Positions 27,823 to 35,103 of a stretch of DNA of 35,103 nt are shown piece after piece. Each line of letters begins with the position of its first letter. Position 1 is the stretch's first letter. A program made the translations under genes and the position numbers. This DNA comes from SAR116 cluster bacterium AG-447-C21 (GTDB taxonomy: Bacteria; Pseudomonadota; Alphaproteobacteria; Thalassobaculales; Thalassobaculaceae). The stretch lies in NCBI GenBank assembly GCA_003212315.1, contig QCQB01000022.1, positions 1-35,103 on the forward strand, read 5' to 3'. Under the pieces are notes generated by a model. The model saw nothing but the letters and a program-made list of their open reading frames with translations, had not been told where the DNA came from and made no database searches.

Positions 27823-28962
27823 ATGTCATCAAAAATAAAAGAAATTGAGTTTTCTATACTTACAGCTCCTGACGAAAAACGCCCTCATTGGGTCAGTCTG
27901 TTCAAAGTGCCGAGCGCAAATGAACTACTCGTGCGTATGAGAACTGAAGATGGAGTAGAAGGATTTGGTCTCGCGACAAGTTATACCGATATAACGCCGC
28001 TGGTAAACGTGGTCAAAGGCGGTCTCAGTGATGAGATCTTAGGAATGGATGCACTTTCACCAGAGGGCTTATACGAAAAATTATTTGGGCTTACCTTCTC
28101 AAGAAAAGCTGCCGAAAATAGTTGGGGAAGAGAAGCCTTAATTCGGATATCATCGGCAGTGGATATCGCCTGTTGGGATATCGTGGGTAAAATGGCGAAC
28201 TTACCACTCTACCGCCTATTTGGAGGTTACCGAAATAAGGTGCCGTGTTATGTGACTTGTGCATATTACCGTGATGGAAAAGACAATGCTGAGCTCAGGG
28301 ATGAAATACAAATGCTGGTGGAACAGGGTCATAAAGGCTTTAAAGGAAAAGTCGGGGGGTTCTCACTCAATGAAGATATTGCCCGAATGGAAATCGTCCG
28401 TGAAATCATCGGACCTGATAAAGATTTAATGATAGATGTTAATAGGGCGTGGGACTTAAAAACTGCTATTGAGGGCGCTCGCTTATTAGAGCCTCTACAA
28501 CCAGTGTGGCTGGAAGAACCCGTTCGTTGGACCGATGATAGAAGAGAACTAAAGTTACTGTCTCAACAAACTAACATTCCACTTTCCGGCGGGGAGAGCG
28601 AAGTTACAAGTTACGGCTGTAGGGCGATGATCGAAGAGCAAGCAATACAGATTCTACAATTTGATTGTACCATGTTTGGTGGTTTTACTGAAGGACGCAA
28701 GCTTGCGGCACTTTGTGAATTAAACCATGTTGATGTCGCTCCACATCATGATTGTTTTATACATGCGCCTTTAGTAGCTGGCACACCCGCAGGTCGGATA
28801 GTGGAGTCTTTTACTGATCCAGAACGCGATCCTTTACAGGCAGAACTTTATGAAAACCCGCCTCATATAGACAACGGGTGGTTGACTTTAAATGAAGCTC
28901 CAGGCCTAGGCCTTACACTTTCGGAGTCGGCCGTCAAAAAATTTGGGACACGCGTTTTATAA
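27823..28962 (+). CDS. Mandelate racemase/muconate lactonizing family enzyme
   Basis: This is a 379-residue enolase-superfamily enzyme, which abstracts a proton next to a carboxylate on an acid sugar or related acid. The N-terminal capping domain is about 1-125, and the barrel about 140-370. Catalytic residues of the mandelate racemase subgroup are visible: the KxK motif (K174 and K176 in FKGKVGG), metal ligands D205 (DVNRAW), E231 (EEP) and E258 (GGES), and His308 or His309 (APHHD). The gene is intact although both neighbours on the other strand are frameshifted. Substrate cannot be told from sequence. It converges with the broken amidase, with six bases between stops. Confidence 0.87.
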   Translation: MSSKIKEIEFSILTAPDEKRPHWVSLFKVPSANELLVRMRTEDGVEGFGLATSYTDITPLVNVVKGGLSDEILGMDALSPEGLYEKLFGLTFSRKAAENSWGREALIRISSAVDIACWDIVGKMANLPLYRLFGGYRNKVPCYVTCAYYRDGKDNAELRDEIQMLVEQGHKGFKGKVGGFSLNEDIARMEIVREIIGPDKDLMIDVNRAWDLKTAIEGARLLEPLQPVWLEEPVRWTDDRRELKLLSQQTNIPLSGGESEVTSYGCRAMIEEQAIQILQFDCTMFGGFTEGRKLAALCELNHVDVAPHHDCFIHAPLVAGTPAGRIVESFTDPERDPLQAELYENPPHIDNGWLTLNEAPGLGLTLSESAVKKFGTRVL

Positions 28963-28968
28963 CTCTTA

Positions 28969-30385
28969 TCACGATATGTTGGGTATCTGATTGTGCCAAT
29001 CTGTCGCATCTTGATATGCAGAACCAAGATTACAGAGCTTTGCTTCAGAAAAAGGGCGGCCGATTAGCTGAAAGGCTATGGGCAACCCAGCTTTATTGAA
29101 GCCACAAGGCACACTTAATGCTGGAAGTCCTAAATAACTGATTGGCCTCGTATTCCGCGATAACTTCAAAACTAGTCTTGGCATATCTTCACCTCCGCCA
29201 ACATCTAATTCTTCGTATTTCGGCGCAGTTACTGGCATTGTTGGCGTTAATAGAACATCACAATCATTGAATGCGGTACCACAATATTCCCGCAAATACT
29301 TTTCCCTCAATGTCATGGCCTCAAGGTATCGAGTAGCAGGCTGGTAAAGACCAAATTCAATTCTTCTTTTCACCATGGGACCATAGTCGTTTGGATATTT
29401 TCTCAACCACTTTCTATGTATGGTTGAAGCCTCAGATGCCAGTGCCGCCGCCCAAATAAGATTAATATGGTCGTGATCCGGAACATCTACAGGGATCAGT
29501 TTCGACCCTAGTTCTGTATATTGTTTTTTTTTACAGCTTCCATAGCCGCTTCTACATCGGGATCCAAGTCGTCATAGAAATACGTTTTGGGCACTCCTAC
29601 TCGTAATCCTGAAACTGGCTGTGCGCATGCTTCCTCATAATTATCTGTTGCACGCTGACTCGATGTTGGATCCTTTTTATCATAACCAGCAATAACATCC
29701 AATATTCTAGCAGCATCACGCACGGATCGTGTTAGGGGGCCGCTACAATCGAAAGAAAACGAAAGTGGCATTAGGCCGAAGCGACTAACACGAGTCTGAG
29801 TAGGTTTTAATCCTACCACTCCAGACATTGCAGAAGGGATCCTTATTGATCCCCCCGTATCTGATCCTAATGCGCCATAAAAAATACGAGCGGCCACACC
29901 AGCTCCAGAACCACTTGAAGACCCCCCCTGGGGCATGATCCAAGTTCCAAGGATTGTGACAATCCCCATAATGAACATTATTGCCTATTGGCCCCACAGC
30001 AAATTCCGACATATTCAGACCGCCTAAATAAATGGCACCCGCTTTGGATAATCGATCTAATGCAGTAGAAGTCTGGTTCGCCTTAAATTTAGACCTTATT
30101 TTAGATCCACAAGTTGTAACTTTACCTTCCCTATAAAACATATCTTTATGGGCTAGAGGTACACCGGCCAGCGGACCGACACGTTCACCATTTTTTAATT
30201 TTATTGTCTATTCCCTCTGCAGATTCCAGCGCTTCATCCGCTTCGAGTTGTATAAAAGCATTTATAGATGGCTGCAGTTCCTGCGCTCTTTTTACAGCGA
30301 TTTGTGTCACTTCAACCGCAGATACTTCGCGAGTACTTATTAAATTAGAGACAGAACATATATCGAGTTTATAAAGTTCTTCCAT
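28969..30385 (-). pseudogene. Amidase-signature enzyme broken by three frameshifts
   Basis: This is a GatA/AtzE-like amidase of about 470 residues, readable only by correcting three homopolymers. An extra base in the T6 run 30191-30196 interrupts after DNKIK; correcting it gives NGERVGPLAGVPLAHKD. An extra base in the C7 run 29922-29928 interrupts the signature; correcting it gives PGGSSSGSGAGVA. The T9 run 29524-29532 should be 7 or 10; correcting it gives QYTELGSKLIPVDVPDHDH. The catalytic Lys (HKD), cis-Ser (GGSSSGS) and nucleophile Ser (SDTGGSIR) are all still encoded. The start ATG overlaps the stop of the small upstream gene by one base. Gene decay or sequencing error are both possible. 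Confidence 0.85.
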
Positions 30386-30597
30386 TACTCGTTCCCTCCA
30401 ACGTCCGCTAACTCCTCCAATGCTGAATTAAAATCAGATGGTTCATCATCAAACTCAAAGTTTTCTGAGACTTCTTCGCCGGCAAGATCCATTGGGATCA
30501 GCATATCTGCCAAAGTCGATGCCTCCTCATTAGACGGGGTAAAACGATGCCAAACGGTAGCTATAAGTTTAACGAAAGCCGTATTAATTTCACCCAT
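30385..30597 (-). CDS. Small AtzG/GatC-like amidase partner (tentative)
   Basis: This is a short protein of 70 residues from ATG 30597, chosen because AAAGGA lies about eight bases before it; the frame extends to TTG 30633 without such a site. It is helical at the start (INTAFVKLIATVWHRF) and ends in an acidic stretch (FEFDDEPSDFNSALEELAD). Small proteins of the GatC/AtzG type (DUF4089) precede and stabilise amidases such as AtzE, and its stop overlaps the amidase ATG by one base. I infer the family from size, acidic tail and position rather than from a clear motif. Confidence 0.55.
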   Translation of the reverse strand: MGEINTAFVKLIATVWHRFTPSNEEASTLADMLIPMDLAGEEVSENFEFDDEPSDFNSALEELADVGGNE

Positions 30598-30657
30598 CAA
30601 TTCATCCTTTCTTTGTAATTTTATTATCGCCAATCAGACTAAGTCGGATATTAGACA

Positions 30658-31986
30658 TCACTTGAAAAGATATTTTAGAACAGCGCTCGCATGGGTCAAT
30701 AATTTATCATCTTGATGCCGTTTTCCTACCATTTGTAACCCTAGTGGTAGTTCAGTTTTTGTATCGAACGCTATTGGTAGTGTAACAACTGGTGTATGCA
30801 GCCAGGTCCAAGCCATATTGAACGAAGCGCTCCCAGTTTCATGTAATCCCAGAGATGCCGTGCTTGGGGCCGAGGGACAAATAACAAAATCTACACGCGA
30901 CATAGCATCATCAAGTTTGATCCGTAACCTCTCCATTTCCTGGATAGATAAGGCATATTGGGAATAGTTTATCTTAAATCCATCAGCCATTCGTCCATCG
31001 CGTAAAATAGGACTTAATTGATCATAGAAACATCTACGTTCATGAGAAAGCGTACGGGCAAATTCGTAACCTGAGATATTTGTCCCAATCTGCTCAAGAT
31101 TTTTAAATGCCTCTGTTCCATCAAATTTTAGAACTTGAGCACCTGCTCTGATTAACAAGCTTTCTACTTGCTCAATCATACTCATATTTAGATCGCATGC
31201 ATTGTCCCAATATGGTTCAACCGCTATGCCTATTTTAACGTTTTTTAAACTATCGTTCAGCAATGCAGGAATAGAATCATCCAAAAGAGCTCTTCTAATG
31301 AGCACCATATCTTCTATTTCCTTTGAAAAAAATCCAAGCGTATCAAAACTTGGTGTATTAGCGAGCACTCCAGAAGTGTTGAAATCTCCATAAGTTGGTT
31401 TATAGCCAATAACCCCGCAATATGCGGCTGGTCGTATGACCGATCCAGTTGTTTGAGTGCCTATTGCTATTGGAACCATGCCACTTGCGACCGCCGCCGC
31501 TGAGCCACTTGACGACCCTCCAGGAGTATAATCAAGATTCCATGGGTTACCCGTTTTACCGGGGGCTCTATGAGCAAACTCTGTACAAACCGTTTTTCCT
31601 AATGGGAGCGCATGGGAAAAACGCAACCCTGCAACACAAGCGGCATCGCGCGACGGCTGGCTACCCTCGTAAATACTGGTTCCATGCGCTGTAGGCATAT
31701 CATGGGTATCGATATTATCTTTGACTCCGAAAGGTATTCCAAAGAGAGGGCCTTCAGGTTTTATTTTATCCAATTCAGAGGCTTCATTAATAGCTCGATA
31801 TTTATCAATAAAAGACCATGCGCCTACTTTCATCTCGTATTCTTCAATATGTGCTATACATTCAGAAATGATTTCACTGGGTTTCATTACTCCCGATACG
31901 ATGCGTGCTACAGAATCTGTCGCACTCAGACAAGATGAGTATCCCAAAATACTTTTTTTAGTGAGATCTGAAATTGTTACGCTCAC
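30658..31986 (-). CDS. Amidase-signature family hydrolase
   Basis: This is an intact 442-residue amidase that cleaves a C-N amide bond. The Ser-cisSer-Lys triad is visible: Lys in FGVKDNID (about residue 88), cis-Ser in GGSSSGSAAAVASG, and the nucleophile in TQTTGSVIRPA. The C-terminus has the usual substrate-funnel motifs (VICPSAPSTASLG, LPLGLQMVGKRHQDDKLL). It lies 60 bases upstream of the AtzG-like gene and the broken amidase on the same strand, so the three likely form one operon. The two amidases are diverged, not recent copies. It contains T6 and A7 runs with no frameshift, in contrast to its neighbour. Substrate unknown. Confidence 0.88.
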   Translation of the reverse strand: MSVTISDLTKKSILGYSSCLSATDSVARIVSGVMKPSEIISECIAHIEEYEMKVGAWSFIDKYRAINEASELDKIKPEGPLFGIPFGVKDNIDTHDMPTAHGTSIYEGSQPSRDAACVAGLRFSHALPLGKTVCTEFAHRAPGKTGNPWNLDYTPGGSSSGSAAAVASGMVPIAIGTQTTGSVIRPAAYCGVIGYKPTYGDFNTSGVLANTPSFDTLGFFSKEIEDMVLIRRALLDDSIPALLNDSLKNVKIGIAVEPYWDNACDLNMSMIEQVESLLIRAGAQVLKFDGTEAFKNLEQIGTNISGYEFARTLSHERRCFYDQLSPILRDGRMADGFKINYSQYALSIQEMERLRIKLDDAMSRVDFVICPSAPSTASLGLHETGSASFNMAWTWLHTPVVTLPIAFDTKTELPLGLQMVGKRHQDDKLLTHASAVLKYLFK

Positions 31987-32155
31987 AAAACCTCCAATTG
32001 AGAAAATTATTTCTTTAAACCGACTTCAAACAAATATTATAGCACATATAGAATGAAGGGCCGTACGCACTTGTGATACCGGGTCCACTCTTGATTAACT
32101 GTATCTACTGAATAGTACCTAAAAAATTAGAGTCAACAGGGAAGGAAAATAGACA
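31987..32155. other. Divergent region between amidase operon and dctP
   Basis: This is a 169-base AT-rich gap that must carry promoters for both the leftward amidase operon and the rightward TRAP operon. I see a clear ribosome-binding site for dctP (GGAAGGA near 32140) but no convincing promoter pair, operator or riboswitch. A regulator gene is not present in the window. Confidence 0.45.
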
Positions 32156-33289
32156 ATGAAGTCTTTATTGACCAAGATTGCCACGGTCACTTTTGTGAGC
32201 ATATTTGGGCTGACATGGGGCATTGAGCAAAATTTAGCCAAGGCAGAAAGTCTACAAAAAGTAATGATCAGAATTTCTGCTGATATTCCGCCACCACCTA
32301 TGCCCACCTCGGTTGCTATGGAGTGGTTTAAGAAAAAGGTAGAGTCCGAATTCCCTAGTGGCAGTAAAGTGCGTATCTACTATGCCGGCGCGCTTTATAA
32401 GGATCCTGACGCCATGACGGCTATGAGCCAAGGCAATTTGGAGATGGGTTGGCTAGTGGCCGGTAAAACTGCGGCGACCGATATTTGGCTGAGTATCCCT
32501 GGACAGCCAGGGGTTCTAACAACAGCTGGAGCCGTGCATGACCTCATAAATCAACCAACCGGTAAGATGTTGCAAAAAAGATTAAAAGATAAACATAATA
32601 TCGAAATGTTTGGATTTTCTGACATAAGCTTTGCACTTGGCATGGCCGGGAAAAAACGGTTGTTAACTCTAGACACCATGAAAGACCGTAAAATCCGAAC
32701 CTTTGCAGCAGGTGTAAACCCTACTGTTTCATCATGGGGTGCATCTCCAGTAGTGATGTCTTTTGGTGATGTACCAAGTGCACTTGAATCTGGTGTTATT
32801 GACGGTGTGATTACCTCCATTGGTGGTTGGAGAGCAATTACCGAGCAAACTCCATACTATACCATTGCAGGAATCTCGACCGTTGCTTTTGATACATATT
32901 GGGTAGGAGCGAGTTCTAAATGGATGAGCAAATATAATAAGACCACGCAAGATAAAATTCGTAGTTTGGTCAAAGACACCATCGCATATCAAAATAAACT
33001 TAATTGGTGCAATGATCAGTTTGCTATCAATAAATATAAAACAACAGACCCCTCTAAACCTGGTATTTATCAGGCTACAGCTGCAGAAGCTGCCCCACTG
33101 CAAAAAGCAATTGGCACAAATGTAGCAGATTTTCTTAAAGAAAAATTACCAGACGAAGCGGATGCCTGGGTGGACCGTTATCTTAAGGACGGAAAGGCCG
33201 CATCTGTTAAATTTGGCCCCGGTACCGATCCGGTCTATAAGTTGGACTGTTCCAAATATAAAGACCTATTATCAAAAAAGAAAAAATAG
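32156..33289 (+). CDS. dctP: TRAP transporter substrate-binding protein DctP
   Basis: This is the periplasmic ligand-binding protein of a tripartite ATP-independent transporter. It is 377 residues, with a signal peptide of about 30 residues ending AKA|ES and the DctP-fold signature (YYAGALYKDPDAMTAMSQGNLEMG, later FAAGVNPTVSSWGASPVVMSFGDVPSALESGVIDGV). The Arg in KIRTF and the SALESGVIDG segment are typical of the family, which binds carboxylates by this Arg. A strong ribosome-binding site (GGAAGGA) precedes the ATG. The gene diverges from the amidase operon across 169 bases, suggesting shared control and an organic acid or amide-derived substrate. A hairpin follows the gene. Confidence 0.9.
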   Translation: MKSLLTKIATVTFVSIFGLTWGIEQNLAKAESLQKVMIRISADIPPPPMPTSVAMEWFKKKVESEFPSGSKVRIYYAGALYKDPDAMTAMSQGNLEMGWLVAGKTAATDIWLSIPGQPGVLTTAGAVHDLINQPTGKMLQKRLKDKHNIEMFGFSDISFALGMAGKKRLLTLDTMKDRKIRTFAAGVNPTVSSWGASPVVMSFGDVPSALESGVIDGVITSIGGWRAITEQTPYYTIAGISTVAFDTYWVGASSKWMSKYNKTTQDKIRSLVKDTIAYQNKLNWCNDQFAINKYKTTDPSKPGIYQATAAEAAPLQKAIGTNVADFLKEKLPDEADAWVDRYLKDGKAASVKFGPGTDPVYKLDCSKYKDLLSKKKK

Positions 33290-33306
33290 TCCTAAATTAG
33301 AAAATC

Positions 33307-33340
33307 AAGCTGGGCTCTTTTTGGGCCCAGCTTTTACTTT
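33307..33340 (+). terminator. Hairpin between dctP and dctQ, likely attenuator
   Basis: Nine bases AAGCTGGGC (33307-33315) pair with GCCCAGCTT (33325-33333) around a nine-base loop, followed by a T-rich stretch. This resembles a leaky intrinsic terminator or mRNA-stabilising hairpin. It sits right after dctP and before dctQ, which would make more binding protein than membrane subunits, as is usual for binding-protein-dependent transporters. Confidence 0.72.
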
Positions 33341-33351
33341 TAGGTTTTTAC

Positions 33352-33915
33352 ATGAATAGCTTATATAATTCCTGGCGATCGTTTCAGGACAATTTTTTAC
33401 AATACTTGTCTGCTATATTGCTGGTAGGCCTAACTTTATTAGCTCTTCTTGAGGTGGTACGCCGTTATGTTTTTGGCGTTTCATTTGAATGGCAGCAAGA
33501 TCTGGTTACTTTTGGTATTCTTTCAGGTATTTTTCTTTTCTTTGGAATTACACAAGCTCGAAAAGCCCACCTTCGGGTTAGTGCCTTACTTCTGTTGCTC
33601 CGAGATAAATGCGGACGGCCGGGCCGCTTAATTGCCAGTTTTGCAGAGATATTTGGCCAACTACTGGCTGTTTGGATTTGTACATATATGGTTTGGACCA
33701 GTATAGATCATCTTTTTTATTTGATTAAAGAAGGAAGGAAAACAGAAAGTTTATACTTTTCTATGTGGCCCTTTTTTCTAACTTTTCTCATCAGCATTGG
33801 ATTTCTTGGCATCAGTTTCATCTTCCAATTATGGAATGAGGTACGGTTATTTATAGGCTTACCTGGCATAATCGCTATGCAGGAGGAGGAAGAAGACTCG
33901 GGTCCGATACTGTGA
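33352..33915 (+). CDS. dctQ: TRAP transporter small membrane subunit DctQ
   Basis: This is the four-helix small membrane protein of the TRAP transporter. It is 187 residues with helices at about 17-38, 50-68, 90-115 and 137-160. It carries the DctQ-type motif EVVRRYVFGVSFEW in the first half and FFGITQARKAHLRV after the second helix. The C-terminal tail is acidic (EEEEEDS). It lies just after the hairpin and 52 bases before the large subunit gene. Position between dctP and the DctM-like gene makes the call secure. Confidence 0.88.
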   Translation: MNSLYNSWRSFQDNFLQYLSAILLVGLTLLALLEVVRRYVFGVSFEWQQDLVTFGILSGIFLFFGITQARKAHLRVSALLLLLRDKCGRPGRLIASFAEIFGQLLAVWICTYMVWTSIDHLFYLIKEGRKTESLYFSMWPFFLTFLISIGFLGISFIFQLWNEVRLFIGLPGIIAMQEEEEDSGPIL

Positions 33916-33967
33916 ATACGTTACTACTGGACACGATACCAAAAAACTAATTAGCTTAGAGTGAAAA

Positions 33968-35103
33968 ATGACAGGATTTCTTTTTAGTGTATTAGGCCTC
34001 TTAGGGTCTGGCGTGACCATAGGCATAGCGCTCTGCGCGGCCAGCATGGTTTTTATTATTTTAGACCCATGGTTAAATGTAGAAACAGTAGGCCTCAGCT
34101 TTTTTAACTTTCTCCAAAGCTATAGTCTTATGGCCGTGCCATTATTTATATTTGCAGGTTTCTTAATGGAGCGAACCGGAATGGTTCGACAATTGTTTCA
34201 ATTTGCTGAGTCTCTTGTTAGTTGGATAAGAGGTGGTTTTGGTTTAGCAACAGTATCAACATGCGTGATGTTCAGTGCTATTTCTGGGTCGAGTGTTGCT
34301 GTCGCTTCAGCGATGAGTCTGATTGCAATTCCGGAAATGCGGAAAAGAAAATATCCTGATTGGTTATCTGCTGGAATAGTTGCATCAGGCGGCGGTATTG
34401 GATTGCTTATACCACCAAGTCTATCGCTGATCATCTACGGCGTTGCGACTGAAACATCAATCGTTCGACTATTTATGGCAGGAGTGATCCCCGGTCTACT
34501 TTTGGCTCTTGGCATGTATATTATTATAATAATAGCAGCGTCACGCGTTCCATCGTTAGTTAGAGGGAAATTTGATGTCAGTATCCTAATCTCAAGCACT
34601 ATTGCCGCTATTCCTGGTCTGGGAATGCCAGTTCTGGTTCTTGGTGGTCTCTATGGAGGGCTCTTTACCCCTACAGAAGCAGCTGCGGCAGCTTGTGGAT
34701 ACGCGTTGGCTTATGGGTTCATATCTAAACGACGCGAATTTCTCAGAGAACTACTTCCCGTCGCGGCCAGGTCTATGAACCTTACTGCCGTAGTATTTTT
34801 TCTGGTAGGTAGCGTAGGTGTATTCCAATTTGTGGCCGCAAACATGGCTTGGCCTCAGGATCTCGCCGAAATGGTTATTGAGATGAACCTGAAGCCATTG
34901 CCTTTCCTTTTCAGCTATTTAGCACTTCTGATTGTTCTAGGTATGTTTTTAGATGGCATTGCACTGATACTCTTAACTGTGCCAGTAGTCTTTCCCGTTT
35001 CTAATGCCCTCGGTATCGATCCAATCCATTTAGGAATAGTTGTAACAATGGGCGTAGAACTCAGTGTTATCACGCCACCAGTTGGCTTCAATCTTTATGC
35101 AGT
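33968..35103 (+). CDS. dctM: TRAP transporter large membrane subunit DctM, 3' end missing
   Basis: This is the ion-coupled permease subunit of the TRAP transporter. From ATG 33968 the frame stays open to the window end, 378 complete codons, so about the last 50 of a typical 430 residues are outside. Features of the family include SLMAVPLFIFAGFLMERTG near the start, the serine-rich stretch FSAISGSSVAVASAM (about residues 98-113), GGGIGLLIPPS, GLFTPTEAAA, GMFLDGIALILLTVPVVFP and the late PPVGFNLY. Many hydrophobic segments are evenly spaced. It completes a dctPQM order with the two genes before it. It was missed by simple start-stop ORF finding only because it lacks a stop. Confidence 0.9.
   Translation, partial: MTGFLFSVLGLLGSGVTIGIALCAASMVFIILDPWLNVETVGLSFFNFLQSYSLMAVPLFIFAGFLMERTGMVRQLFQFAESLVSWIRGGFGLATVSTCVMFSAISGSSVAVASAMSLIAIPEMRKRKYPDWLSAGIVASGGGIGLLIPPSLSLIIYGVATETSIVRLFMAGVIPGLLLALGMYIIIIIAASRVPSLVRGKFDVSILISSTIAAIPGLGMPVLVLGGLYGGLFTPTEAAAAACGYALAYGFISKRREFLRELLPVAARSMNLTAVVFFLVGSVGVFQFVAANMAWPQDLAEMVIEMNLKPLPFLFSYLALLIVLGMFLDGIALILLTVPVVFPVSNALGIDPIHLGIVVTMGVELSVITPPVGFNLYA

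Noticed and set aside
29508-30141. Several short separate amidase genes on the minus strand
   Set aside because: The pieces join into one amidase when three homopolymer runs are corrected, and each lacks part of the catalytic core alone.
1-35103. CRISPR arrays, tRNA or rRNA genes
   Set aside because: No regularly spaced short repeats and no tRNA- or rRNA-like sequence were seen on either strand.

Overview
The window looks like a piece of an AT-rich Gram-negative genome, probably an uncultured (perhaps marine) proteobacterium. The evidence is a complete-looking type II secretion operon, a lipoprotein secretin, an outer-membrane barrel, many c-type haem proteins, and TRAP-type uptake. I cannot fix the class from sequence alone.

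Region 1 (1-12785) is a type II secretion (T2SS) locus. It runs gspE (3' end only), gspF, gspG, gspI, gspJ, gspK, gspL, gspM, a GspC-like gene, gspD and a secreted protein of unknown function. An apparently perfect 1141-bp tandem duplication interrupts it, giving two gspG copies and an in-frame gspI'-gspF' chimera. Convergent to it lie a c554-type multihaem cytochrome and a small membrane-anchored TPR protein, followed by a prepilin peptidase on the plus strand. No gspH is seen.

Region 2 (13008-25947) is one tightly packed seven-gene operon and the most interesting part of the window. It encodes: a soluble fusion of a FAD/NAD(P) oxidoreductase, two cyclic-nucleotide-binding domains and a four-cluster ferredoxin; a cytochrome b-like membrane protein with two spaced His pairs; an FHA-transmembrane-decahaem fusion; a small secreted unknown; a two-domain HbpS/GlcG-like secreted protein; a large outer-membrane beta-barrel; and a 1263-residue secreted decahaem protein with an LVIVD-type beta-propeller. 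Together these could carry electrons across the whole envelope, with signal-sensing domains (cNMP and FHA) at the cytoplasmic end. The adjacent T2SS could export the large decahaem protein. This is inference from gene content.

Region 3 (25988-35103) is a catabolic and transport island. It holds a Baeyer-Villiger-type monooxygenase broken by one frameshift, an intact mandelate racemase/enolase-superfamily enzyme, an amidase broken by three homopolymer frameshifts, a small AtzG/GatC-like protein, an intact amidase, and a divergent TRAP transporter (dctP, dctQ and the start of dctM, cut by the window end). The genes suggest uptake and breakdown of an organic acid or amide. All four frameshifts in the window fall here. 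No tRNA, rRNA, CRISPR array or insertion sequence was recognised.
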